DNA of 64,000 nt, from contig NZ_CAACUY010000011.1 in the NCBI RefSeq assembly GCF_900659615.1, positions 1-64,000 of the forward strand, given 5' to 3'. Below the pieces are notes generated by a model, which did not search any database, was not told where the DNA came from, and saw nothing but the letters and a program-made list of their open reading frames with translations. Shown here piece after piece: positions 22,248-30,279 of the stretch (the first letter of the stretch is position 1; the number at the start of each line of letters is the position of its first letter). The position numbers and the translations under genes were made by a program. Source of the DNA: Actinomadura fibrosa (GTDB lineage Bacteria; Actinomycetota; Actinomycetes; Streptosporangiales; Streptosporangiaceae).

Positions 22248-25200
22248 ATGCGGAGAACCGCGCTGGCGGCGGCCGTCCTGGTCGGCGGCCTCGGATTCCA
22301 GGCGCCACCGGCGTGGGCGGACCCGGCGCACCCGGCGGGCGCCGGTCCGCGGTTCGCCGTCCCGGGATACCAGACCGCCGTCCCCGGCGAGTCGGTCGAG
22401 GCCGGGCGCGTCGACCGGGTCGTCGCCCCCGGCATCGTCCGGACGACGTTCGACACCTTCGGCCGCTCCGGCTGGACGCGCGCGCACGTCCTCAACGCAG
22501 CCCTTGGCGGGAAGGTCCGCGCCGGGCTCCTCGGCGGCAAGGTCACCGAGACGCGGAAGCTGTCCGAGGCGGCGGACCGCGAGGGCGCCGTCGCCGGCAT
22601 CAACGGCGACTTCTACGACATCAACGAGACCAACGCCGCCATCGGCCCCGAGATCAAGGACGGCGTCCCGCGCAAGGGCACCGACCAGCGGTCCACCGTC
22701 GCCACGATCGGCGAGGACGGCGCCGCGCGGCTGGCGGACGTCCTGCTGGAGGGCAAGGTCACGCTCGCCGGCGCCGTCCACAAGATCAACGCGCTCAACG
22801 CCGCGACCGCCGCCGCGGACGGCATCACCGTCTACACCGACCAGTGGGGACCCGGCCTCCGCACGCTCGGCGCGGCCACCGGCCCCTACACCGAGCTCGT
22901 CGTGTCCGGCAGCAAGGTCACGGCGGTCCATGGCGAACTGACCACCACGCCCGTCCCCGACGGCGGACTCGTGATCGTCGGACGCGGCACGGCCGCGGCC
23001 ACGCTCGCCGCAGCCGCCAAGCCGGGCGACGCCGCCTCCCTCGACTTCGGCCTCCGCACTGAAGTCACTTCTCGGGCGAAAGCCCCGGGGGTCCGGGGGT
23101 CCGCCCCCGGGAGAGACACTGACTCCCCCGTCAAGCCGCGGACGGCGCTCGGCAGCAACGCGGTCCTCGTCCGCGACGGCAAGGCCATCGACCTGCCGCC
23201 GTCCACCGGCAACGACGCGCTCAAGCCCCGCACCGCGATCGGCTGGGCGGAGGGCGGCAAGCGGCTCCTCCTCGTCACCGTCGACGGCTCCGCCAACTTC
23301 TCCGCCGGGGTCACCTACGACGACATGGCCCTGCTCATGGCGCGGCTCGGCGCCCACGAGGCGTTCATGCTGGACGGCGGCGGCTCGTCCGACCTCGTCG
23401 CCCGCACCCCCGGCGACCGCGGCGTCAGCGTCGTCAACACCCCGTCCGACGGGTCCGAGCGCCCCATCCCGAACGGCGTCGGCCTGTTCACCGCCAAGGG
23501 CTCCGGCACCCTCCAGGGCCTCGACGTCCGGCTCGGCGCCGCCCGCGCGTTCCCCGGCCTCACCGTGGACGCCACCGCCGCCGGACACGACGAGACCTAC
23601 GCCGCCGTCGACGTGCCCGCCCGCGCGGTCACCTGGAACGCCGGGCGCGTCGGCACCGTCCGCGACGGCGTCCTCCGCGCCACCCGGCCCGGCACGGCGG
23701 ACGTCACCGCCCGCGTCCGGTCCGTCTCCGCCCGCTCCGCCTCCGGTCGCTCCGCCTCCGGTCGCGCCTCGCTGCGCGTCCTCGGCCCGCTGCGCTCGAT
23801 GGCGTTCGGCACCCCCACCCTGACCCTGGACGCCGGAGGCTCGTCCACCGTCCGTGTCACCGGCCGCGACGCCGAAGGCTTCACCGCCCCCATCGCGCCG
23901 CGCGACCTGTCCCTGTCCTACGACTCGTCCGTGCTGGACGTCGCCCCGCAACCCGACGGCACCCTCAAGGTGACCGGGAAGGCCGGCGCCGACGGCACCG
24001 CCACCGACCTCACCGCCACCGTCCAGGGACACACCGCCAAACTGCCGGTCTCGGTCGGCCTCCAGCGCAAGCCCCTCGCCGAGTTCGGCTCCGGCGAGAC
24101 CTGGGTGGCGTCCGCCGCTCGCGGCACCGCCTCCGTCGCCACCGTCGACGGCTCCGGACGGCCCGGCGCCCCCGACGGCAACCAGGCGCTCAAGCTGAGC
24201 TACGACTTCACCGGGACGTCCGGCACGTCCGCCGGATACGCCACCATCAAGCCCGACCCCATCACCCTGCCCGCCGGGACCAGGCGCATCGGCCTCTGGG
24301 TCAACGGCGACGGCAAGAGGCACTGGCTCCGCGCGACGCTCCGCTCCCAGGGCACCACCAACGTCCCGTTCACCTTCGCGCAGACCGTCGACTGGACCGG
24401 CTGGCGCTGGGTCGAAGGCACCCTCCCCGACGGCTTCTCCGACCCCGTCACCCTGCTCAACATCTACATCGTCGAGACGTCCAACGCCGCCAAGGACTCC
24501 GGCGAACTCGGCTTCGACGCGCTCACCGCCCTCGTCGGCCGGGACACCTCCGACACGTCCGCTCCCGAAGCCGACCCCTTCGTGCTCCAGCAGGAGACCA
24601 TCGGGCGAGGCCGCTCCCGCTTCGCCGTCCTTTCCGACCTGCACGTCAGCGCGTCCGGCGGCGCCTCCTCCTTCGCCGCCAAGCAGGCGAAACAGGCGCT
24701 CTCCGAGGCCGTCGCCGCCAAACCGGACTTCATCGTCATCAACGGCGACTTCGTCGACACCAACACCCCGGCCGACTTCACCTTCGCCGAATCCCTGCTG
24801 AAGGAGACCGTTCCCGCGTCCATTCCCGTCCACTGGGTGCCCGGCAACCACGAGTCCGGCGCCACCGCCACAGGGACGCTCACCAACTTCACCCAGGTCA
24901 CCGGGCGCCCCACCCACGAGACCTTCGACCACGACGGAACCCGCTACATCACCCTCAACACCACCCTCGGCGGGCTGCGCACCTCGGACTGGTCCCAGGT
25001 ACCCGCCTTCAAGGACGCCCTGGACAAGGCGTCCCGCGACCGATCCGTCCGATCCGTGGTCGTCTTCCTCCACCATCCCCTGCGCGACCCGTCCGGCGCC
25101 GGAGCCTCCCAGTTCTCCGACCAGCTCGAAGCCGGACTCGTCGAACGCTGGCTCACCGGCTTCCGCGAAACCTCCGGCAAGCCCATCGCCCTCTTCACCG

Positions 25201-25727
25201 GCCACGCCCACACCGCCTACGCCGGACGCGCCGACGGCGTCCTCGAAGTCAACACCCCCGCCGTCGGCAAGACCCCCTACAGCTCACCCGAGAAGGGCGG
25301 CTTCTTCGGCTGGATGCTCGTCGGAGCCTCTCCCCGGCCGGGTCTCGTGCTGCCGGGCCGTCCCAACCCCCGGACGCTCGACTGGCTCGTCGCCCGCTCC
25401 AACCCGGTGATCGACCGCATCACCCCGTCCGTCCCCGCCACTCTGGCCGTCGGCGCCTCGGCCTCGGTGAGCGCCACCGGCACCAGCAGCGGCTTCGGCC
25501 TCACTTTCCCGCTCCGCTACCCCGCCAGCGTCACCTGGACCGGCGGCCGCGGACTCGCCATCGCCACATCCGCCGCCCAGGCCCGGAAGCTCGCCTTGGT
25601 TCCTGGAGTGATCGCCGTCCTGGACGTCTCGACCGGACATCTCACCGCCGTCCGACCCGGCTCCACGTCCTTGACCGTCACTTCTGGCTCCCAGTCCGCC
25701 AGCGTGCCCTTGACAGTCACGCGATAA
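22248..25727 (+). CDS. Secreted phosphodiester glycosidase (NAGPA-type) fused to a metallophosphoesterase
   Basis: 1159 residues with a Sec signal peptide (cleavage near AWA-DP, residue 24). Residues ~60-410 are a NAGPA-type phosphodiester glycosidase domain (INGDFYDINETNAA, MLDGGGSSDLVA, IPNGVGLF), which cleaves sugar-1-phosphodiester bonds. A beta-rich spacer with Ig-like character follows (about 420-640), then a carbohydrate-binding-like segment (about 610-760). A calcineurin-type metallophosphoesterase comes next (about 785-1030) with LSDLHVS, NGDFVD, GNHES, LHHPL and TGHAHTA, and then another Ig-like tail. The pairing suggests sequential cleavage of a phosphoglycan or teichoic-type polymer at the cell surface. 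A 60-bp repeat has entered the glycosidase domain in frame (entry at 23057). Confidence 0.9.
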   Translation: MRRTALAAAVLVGGLGFQAPPAWADPAHPAGAGPRFAVPGYQTAVPGESVEAGRVDRVVAPGIVRTTFDTFGRSGWTRAHVLNAALGGKVRAGLLGGKVTETRKLSEAADREGAVAGINGDFYDINETNAAIGPEIKDGVPRKGTDQRSTVATIGEDGAARLADVLLEGKVTLAGAVHKINALNAATAAADGITVYTDQWGPGLRTLGAATGPYTELVVSGSKVTAVHGELTTTPVPDGGLVIVGRGTAAATLAAAAKPGDAASLDFGLRTEVTSRAKAPGVRGSAPGRDTDSPVKPRTALGSNAVLVRDGKAIDLPPSTGNDALKPRTAIGWAEGGKRLLLVTVDGSANFSAGVTYDDMALLMARLGAHEAFMLDGGGSSDLVARTPGDRGVSVVNTPSDGSERPIPNGVGLFTAKGSGTLQGLDVRLGAARAFPGLTVDATAAGHDETYAAVDVPARAVTWNAGRVGTVRDGVLRATRPGTADVTARVRSVSARSASGRSASGRASLRVLGPLRSMAFGTPTLTLDAGGSSTVRVTGRDAEGFTAPIAPRDLSLSYDSSVLDVAPQPDGTLKVTGKAGADGTATDLTATVQGHTAKLPVSVGLQRKPLAEFGSGETWVASAARGTASVATVDGSGRPGAPDGNQALKLSYDFTGTSGTSAGYATIKPDPITLPAGTRRIGLWVNGDGKRHWLRATLRSQGTTNVPFTFAQTVDWTGWRWVEGTLPDGFSDPVTLLNIYIVETSNAAKDSGELGFDALTALVGRDTSDTSAPEADPFVLQQETIGRGRSRFAVLSDLHVSASGGASSFAAKQAKQALSEAVAAKPDFIVINGDFVDTNTPADFTFAESLLKETVPASIPVHWVPGNHESGATATGTLTNFTQVTGRPTHETFDHDGTRYITLNTTLGGLRTSDWSQVPAFKDALDKASRDRSVRSVVVFLHHPLRDPSGAGASQFSDQLEAGLVERWLTGFRETSGKPIALFTGHAHTAYAGRADGVLEVNTPAVGKTPYSSPEKGGFFGWMLVGASPRPGLVLPGRPNPRTLDWLVARSNPVIDRITPSVPATLAVGASASVSATGTSSGFGLTFPLRYPASVTWTGGRGLAIATSAAQARKLALVPGVIAVLDVSTGHLTAVRPGSTSLTVTSGSQSASVPLTVTR
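23057..23122 (+). repeat. REP/MITE-like palindromic insertion flanked by a 6-bp direct repeat
   Basis: CACTGA occurs at 23057-23062 and again at 23117-23122. Between them is a GC-rich palindromic core: CCGGGGG (23093-23099), loop TCCG, CCCCCGG (23104-23110), next to a direct copy of the same arm. The unit length from repeat to repeat is 60 bp, so the host frame is kept. The inserted residues (TEVTSRAKAPGVRGSAPGRD) look unlike the family, and removing them joins GLRT to DSPVKPRTALG smoothly. Confidence 0.65.
23733..23762 (+). repeat. Two perfect tandem copies of a 15-bp unit
   Basis: CGCTCCGCCTCCGGT occurs twice head to tail and encodes RSASG RSASG in the spacer after the glycosidase domain. 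The copies are identical, so the duplication is recent or prone to slippage. Confidence 0.8.
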
Positions 25728-26226
25728 CCGCTCGTTTCCCGTCCCTGCTGGCTTGGCCTTTGTTCTCCGCTCCTTCTGCCTGGCCTCTTCCTTGCTGCTT
25801 TCTTGCTGGCTGATCTCCTGTTTTTCTCGTTTTTGTGTGATTGCTGCCAGTGGACAGTTGCGCCGACCCCTTTCCGCCGTGCGCGAATCGCCCAGTCCCT
25901 GTGATCATTGCTGTCACGTTGCTTGCTGTAGCCGGTTTTGGATGGGTGTCTCGCTGACGGTCTGTGCACCCCGCGGCATCCGCCCGTCACCCGATCACCT
26001 CCCTCCATCTACCAGCGCAACCAACGTGACCTTCGCTGGCAGCGTGCGGCGGGGCCGCGCCGACCCGCAGGGGCCACCGCAACCACCCACCTACATCAGC
26101 CACGCTTTATCGAGAGAAGATCACCCCAGCCCGAGCAGTGCAAAAAAGGCGCACCAACCTTGAGAAAAGACCGGCGAACGATCACACTCCGCGATATTAT
26201 GAGAACATACCGAGAAGGGAGGGGAG
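25728..26226. other. 500-bp lower-GC, pyrimidine-skewed non-coding stretch
   Basis: No convincing gene. The + strand is strongly C/T-rich from about 25730 to 25860 (runs such as CTGTTTTTCTCGTTTTTGTG), and overall GC is clearly below both flanks. Short open frames exist on both strands but show neither actinobacterial third-position bias nor ribosome binding sites. A TATTAT box at 26195-26200 lies 26 nt before the ATG of the DUF222-HNH gene and is a likely -10 element; no good -35 is seen. The stretch looks foreign or decayed. Confidence 0.5.
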
Positions 26227-27606
26227 ATGAACGCCGAGCTCGCGGAAGTCACGGCCGCAATGCGTGGTCGGGGAGAATGGGAGCATCGGCGCTTCTTTCC
26301 TCCCGGTCCTAAGCTGGCCCTTTGTCTGTCCGGTGGAGACGGCACCCTTGCTGGTCTGTCCGAGACCGAACTGGTTGAGGTCGCGGCGGCGGCGCGGCGG
26401 CAGACTGCTTGGGCGCAGGCCCGTGAGTTGGCCGCGATCGCCGAGCTGGCCCGTCGCCGCGCCCGTGACGAGCAGGACGACCACCCCGATTATCGGATTC
26501 TGTCGGCCCATGAGTCGGTCGTCGAAGAGGTTGCCGCCGCCCTGTCGCTCACTAGCGAGTCCGCCGCCACTCAGGTCCATCTGGCCGAGCGCTTACACAC
26601 CGATCTTCCCGAGACGCGGTGCGCCCTGGAAGCCGGTCAGATCGACTTGCCGAAGGTTCGTGCGATCAGTGACCTCACCGATCGTCTTCCCGCCGAGGTC
26701 ACGGCCTCGGTCGAAGGCGCGGTCATCGGGGATGCCCCGCATCAGACCACGGGCCAACTGCGTCGCCGTATTCGGCGCATCGTTCAGCGGCTGGCGCCCG
26801 AGCAGCTTGAGCGGCGCAAGCGTGAGGCGATCGCCGGGCGTCGGCTGGAGGTCTGGGAGACCCCGGACGGTACCGCTGACCTGTCTCTGCGTGATTTGGC
26901 CGCCGCTGACGCGCATGCCATCCACAACAAGATCACCGCGATGGCGCACACCCTGCGGCAGGACGGCGACGTCCGGTCTCTGGATCAGCTTCGCGCCGAC
27001 CTGGCCCAGCGACTTCTACGCGGTACTTCTCTTCCCGAGGTTGTCCGGGCCGTCCAGGTTGAGCACACCGAGCCATCCGCCACGGCTCCTGAGTCCGCCA
27101 CGACGGTGTCCGGGCCGGAGGAGCGCGACACGGCCTCGGTGCTCGCGGACGTCGTCGACGCGCGCCTGACGCAGGTCGCCGAGCGCGCCAGGATGCAGGG
27201 GCGGCTCAACGGGCTCGGCGCCCGCCTCCAGCTCGCCGTCCGCGAGATCGAGGGCCAGGTCGCCGCTGTCCGCGATGCGCTCTGTGCAGCCGCCGACCAC
27301 GGACACTCCGGTTACCGGCCGCCGGTCGCGATGCGCCAAGCGGTCGAGGCCCGGCACCCGGTCTGCGTGTTTCCGAGCTGCAACCGCCGGTCCGGCCGCT
27401 GCGACCTCGACCACACGATCCCCTGGCACCCACGGGGTGGGCCAGGTCGCACGTGTCCGTGCAACCTGGCCCCGCTGTGCCGCCGACATCACCGGACGAA
27501 ACAGACGCCAGGATGGGCGCTGCACCAGCCATGGCCCGGCCTGCTGGTCTGGATCACGCCTGCCGGGACGTGGCGCATCGTCCGTCCCGAGCGGCTCCGG
27601 GAGTGA
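26227..27606 (+). CDS. DUF222 / HNH endonuclease protein (13E12-repeat family)
   Basis: 459 residues; a strong GGGAGGGG site directly precedes the ATG. The N-terminal ~330 residues are the helical DUF222 region. The C-terminus is an HNH nuclease motif: CVFPSCNRRSGRCDLDHTIPWH, then CNLAPLCRRHHRTKQT, with paired cysteines for zinc and the catalytic DH. Members are multicopy in many actinobacteria and behave like mobile or selfish genes; their biological role is not settled. The first ~850 bp use many T- and A-ending codons (for example GATTATCGGATTCTG), whereas the part after about 27120 has the high-GC usage of the host, so the gene looks mosaic. It sits next to a lower-GC spacer, which supports acquisition by transfer. 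Confidence 0.9.
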   Translation: MNAELAEVTAAMRGRGEWEHRRFFPPGPKLALCLSGGDGTLAGLSETELVEVAAAARRQTAWAQARELAAIAELARRRARDEQDDHPDYRILSAHESVVEEVAAALSLTSESAATQVHLAERLHTDLPETRCALEAGQIDLPKVRAISDLTDRLPAEVTASVEGAVIGDAPHQTTGQLRRRIRRIVQRLAPEQLERRKREAIAGRRLEVWETPDGTADLSLRDLAAADAHAIHNKITAMAHTLRQDGDVRSLDQLRADLAQRLLRGTSLPEVVRAVQVEHTEPSATAPESATTVSGPEERDTASVLADVVDARLTQVAERARMQGRLNGLGARLQLAVREIEGQVAAVRDALCAAADHGHSGYRPPVAMRQAVEARHPVCVFPSCNRRSGRCDLDHTIPWHPRGGPGRTCPCNLAPLCRRHHRTKQTPGWALHQPWPGLLVWITPAGTWRIVRPERLRE

Positions 27607-27643
27607 GTCGGCGGACGAGCGTCCGTCGAGCCTCCCTGCTTGG

Positions 27644-28630
27644 TCAGCGTTGGCCCGGGCGGTCGACGATGGCGGACGCCAGGCGCACCGAGCTGCTCTC
27701 CACGGCGCCCTTCTTGAAGGTGCCGCCCTCCTCGAACGTGTGGTCCCTGACGACGACGTCGCGGTGGCCGCGGTAGGTGTAGGTGGACGGGTCGATGAGG
27801 ATCTCCTCACGGACCCAGCCCTCGACGACCATGGAGACCGCGAACGCGCGCCGCCCCTGGTCGTCACTGGCCGTCCTGTCGAGCCGGACGCCGGGGATGG
27901 CCGCGAGGGCGCGGTAGGCGGCGGCGGTCTGCGCGGGCGGCATCGCGGCGTTGTTCAGCAGCAGGGACGACAGGTTCTGGAACGCGGACGCGTCGCGGCC
28001 GCCGGCGACCGGTGAGCGGTTCGCGCGAGCCCAGGCCAGCATGCCGGACGGGTCGCGGGGCAGCTTGGAGACCGAGGCGTAGTCGACGGGCGGGAATCCC
28101 CCACCGGTCGCGGACGTCTCCAGCTTGCCCTTGTTCAGGGTGGCGAGCTTCGTTCCGTCGGCGCGGATCCACTGCCGGTCGATGACGGTCTTCAGCGGTG
28201 AGCCGGGTGCCACGACCTGGCCGCGGGCGGGAACGCCGCTGCGGCGGTAGCGGGTCTCAGTGAAGACCCACTGGGTCGGTGCGGGGGCCTTGAAGGGGCG
28301 GGTCTGGGCGGTGTCCGCCGCCTTGTAGAGGACCTCCTGCGCGTTGGCGACGGAGCCGCCCGGCAGCCGCGGCCTGCCCTGCCCGTCGACGCCGCCGCTC
28401 TGCGCGACGGTGATCCCGGCGGCGGTCGCGACCGCGAGGCCGCCGACCGCGGCGAGCCGCAGGGCCGTGCGGCGGGACGGGGTGCGTCGGGGGGTGGTCG
28501 CGGGGGCGGCGGCGGTGATGCGGGCGTAGGCGGCGCGGCCGGTCTCGTCGTGGGCGGCGCCGGTGCGGTGGCCGGGCGGGCACGGGTTGGCCGGGGCGAG
28601 CAGCCGGCGGGTCTCCTGGACGTCGTTCAT
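27644..28630 (-). CDS. CU044_5270-family membrane-anchored protein, partner of the ECF sigma factor
   Basis: 328 residues from the ATG at 28630, with AGAGGAG upstream; the longer open frame into the sigma gene is spurious. Residues 1-65 are cytoplasmic and basic, one transmembrane helix follows (about 68-88, LRLAAVGGLAVATAAGITVA), and the rest is extracytoplasmic with the family features (QEVLYKAADTA, ANRSPVAGGRD, DPSTYTYRGHRDVV). Proteins of this type are usually encoded right after an ECF sigma factor and are thought to act as its sensor or anti-sigma partner. Here the start codon is 2 bp after the sigma stop, so the two are translationally coupled. There is no ZAS zinc motif. Confidence 0.85.
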   Translation of the reverse strand: MNDVQETRRLLAPANPCPPGHRTGAAHDETGRAAYARITAAAPATTPRRTPSRRTALRLAAVGGLAVATAAGITVAQSGGVDGQGRPRLPGGSVANAQEVLYKAADTAQTRPFKAPAPTQWVFTETRYRRSGVPARGQVVAPGSPLKTVIDRQWIRADGTKLATLNKGKLETSATGGGFPPVDYASVSKLPRDPSGMLAWARANRSPVAGGRDASAFQNLSSLLLNNAAMPPAQTAAAYRALAAIPGVRLDRTASDDQGRRAFAVSMVVEGWVREEILIDPSTYTYRGHRDVVVRDHTFEEGGTFKKGAVESSSVRLASAIVDRPGQR

Positions 28631-28632
28631 GG

Positions 28633-29175
28633 TCAGACGCTCCTCTGCAGTGACGGGACGGGCGCCGGGCGGTCCTCGGCGTCCAGTTCGGCGAGCACGG
28701 CCGCGAGGCGTTTGCGGGCCCGGTGCAGGCGCACCGAGAACGCCTTGGCCGAGCAGCCCGCGACGATCGCCGCGTCCCGGGGGTCGAGCTCCTCCCAGCC
28801 GATGAGCTGGAGGACCTCGCGGTCGCGCGGGGAGAGGCGGCGGAGGGCGGTGATGATGCGGCCGCCCTCGGTGAGGCCCGTGGCGATGTCCGCGACGGGT
28901 TCGGCGGTGGCGCGGTCGCCGCGCAGCCGTCCCCGCAGCCGGCCGCGGCGCCGGTCGCCGCGGGCCTCGTTCGCGAGCACGTTGCGGGCCACGTGCAGCA
29001 GCCACGGGAACGGGCGGTCGGCGGGGACGTCGTCGCGGCGCCGCCAGGCGATCAGGAAGGTCTCCGCCGCCACGTCGCGGGCCGTCTCGTGGTCGGTGCG
29101 GCGGAGCGCGTAGCCGAGCACGTCGTCGTAGTGCGCGTCCCAGAGGCGGGCGAAGCCTTCGTCGGGGTCCGGCAC
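28633..29175 (-). CDS. ECF-family RNA polymerase sigma factor
   Basis: 180 residues from a GTG at 29175 with GAAGGGA six nt upstream. Region 2 is FARLWDAHYDDVLGYALRRT...ETFLIAWRRRDDVP and region 4 is LSPRDREVLQLIGWEELDPRDAAIVAGCSAKAFSVRLHRARKRL. There is no extra C-terminal sensor domain. It is the first gene of a two-gene operon with its membrane partner. Its 135-bp upstream gap is shared with the divergent sugar operon and contains a DosR-like palindrome, so both could respond to one signal. Confidence 0.92.
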   Translation of the reverse strand: MPDPDEGFARLWDAHYDDVLGYALRRTDHETARDVAAETFLIAWRRRDDVPADRPFPWLLHVARNVLANEARGDRRRGRLRGRLRGDRATAEPVADIATGLTEGGRIITALRRLSPRDREVLQLIGWEELDPRDAAIVAGCSAKAFSVRLHRARKRLAAVLAELDAEDRPAPVPSLQRSV

Positions 29176-29258
29176 GCGGGCTCCCTTCGGTCGGTGGTGT
29201 GTCGTCCCGAGATGTCCGTCGGCGCGCCCATGTCTACAGCCCGATGTGTCCCGGCTGG

Positions 29259-29278
29259 TCAGGGACTTTTGGCCCTGT
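29259..29278. promoter_or_regulatory. DosR/DevR-like binding box
   Basis: The sequence contains AGGGACTTTTGGCCCT (29261-29276), an imperfect palindrome that matches the GGGAC-TTTT-GGCCC pattern of DosR/DevR boxes known from mycobacteria and Streptomyces. Its centre is about 42 nt upstream of the predicted transcript start at 29311, the position of an activator that overlaps the -35. It is not confirmed experimentally, and no devRS genes are in the window. Confidence 0.6.
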
Positions 29279-29298
29279 CCAATGTCGGGGCCGGTGGG

Positions 29299-29304
29299 TA
29301 GGGT
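29299..29304 (+). promoter_or_regulatory. -10 box TAGGGT of a leaderless promoter for the glycosyltransferase operon
   Basis: TAGGGT ends 6 nt before the GTG at 29311. The expected -35 position has no consensus (TGTCCA) and is next to the DosR-like box, which fits an activator-dependent promoter. Confidence 0.5.
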
Positions 29305-29310
29305 GCCCGG

Positions 29311-30279
29311 GTGCGGGTGGTTGTGACGGGGGCGGCGGGGTTCATCGGGAGCCATATGGTCGATGCGCTCGGTGCGGCGGGGCACGAGGTGCTCGCCGTG
29401 GACGCGCCTGCGCGTTCGCTGGCGCCGGACGTGGCGTGGCGGAACTGGGGCGGGGTGCGGACGGCGCCCGGGGTGACGGCCGTGGAGGCCGACCTGGCGG
29501 TGGACGATCTGGAGCCCCTCGCCGCGGCGGACGTCGTCGTCCATCTCGCGGGGCGGCCGAGCGTGCGGACGTCGTGGGGGGCGGGGCGCGCGGTGGCGGA
29601 GCGGGACAACGTGCGGGCGACGGGGCGGCTGCTCGCGGCGTGTGCGCGGCGGCCCGCGGGGCGGCGGCCGAAAGTGGTCATCGCGTCGAGTTCGTCGGTG
29701 TACGGGTCGGCGGGGAACAGGCCTAACCGTGAGGACGATCCCCTGCATCCGGCGAGCCCGTACGCGGCGAGCAAGGTGGAGGTCGAACGGCTGGCCGTGT
29801 TGGCCGCGGACGATGGGGTGCGCACGGTGCTGCTGCGGTACTTCTCGGTGTACGGGCCTCGGCAGCGGCCGGACATGGCGTTCCACCGGTTCGTCGAGGC
29901 GGCCTTGGACGGCAGGCCGCTGCCGGTGTTCGGGGACGGGCGGCGGTCGCGGTCGTTCACGCACGTCCGGGACGTGGTCGGGGCGACGCTCGCGGCGGCC
30001 GGGGCGGACCTGCCGTCCGGGATCGCGATCAACGTCGGCCATCACGAGCCGGTGGCGGTGCGGGCGGCGATCGGGATGCTGACGGACGTGCTGGGGGTGC
30101 GGCCGGAGATCAGGCGGGAGGAGCCCGTGGCGGGCGACGCGCGGCGGACGTGGGCGGACACCGGGCGGGCGGCGCGGCTGCTCGGCTGGACGGCGGGGGT
30201 CGGTCCGGCGGAGGGGCTCGCCGACCAGATCGCCTGGCACCGGTCGCTGCGGGTGCGGGAGGGGGTGCGCGTCGGGTGA
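29311..30279 (+). CDS. NAD-dependent nucleotide-sugar epimerase/dehydratase (SDR)
   Basis: 322 residues. The N-terminal Rossmann motif TGAAGFIGSH binds NAD(P). The active-site Ser lies in ASSSSVYG and the YxxxK pair in SPYAASKVEVE. LRYFSVYGPRQRPD is typical of UDP-sugar 4-epimerases and dTDP-glucose dehydratases; the exact sugar cannot be read from the sequence. The start is a GTG without ribosome binding site, consistent with a leaderless transcript. It is the first of six genes that overlap or nearly touch, and it probably supplies the activated sugar for the transferases that follow. The next gene starts inside its stop codon (GTGA). Confidence 0.92.
   Translation: MRVVVTGAAGFIGSHMVDALGAAGHEVLAVDAPARSLAPDVAWRNWGGVRTAPGVTAVEADLAVDDLEPLAAADVVVHLAGRPSVRTSWGAGRAVAERDNVRATGRLLAACARRPAGRRPKVVIASSSSVYGSAGNRPNREDDPLHPASPYAASKVEVERLAVLAADDGVRTVLLRYFSVYGPRQRPDMAFHRFVEAALDGRPLPVFGDGRRSRSFTHVRDVVGATLAAAGADLPSGIAINVGHHEPVAVRAAIGMLTDVLGVRPEIRREEPVAGDARRTWADTGRAARLLGWTAGVGPAEGLADQIAWHRSLRVREGVRVG

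Noticed and set aside
22182-25211. 1009-codon minus-strand frame
   Set aside because: Antisense to the glycosidase-phosphoesterase gene; Gly/Val/Asp-rich with no recognisable domain.
25753-26163. 136-codon frame in the low-GC spacer
   Set aside because: No ribosome binding site, no codon bias, Cys/Ser/Leu-rich composition typical of a translated pyrimidine tract.
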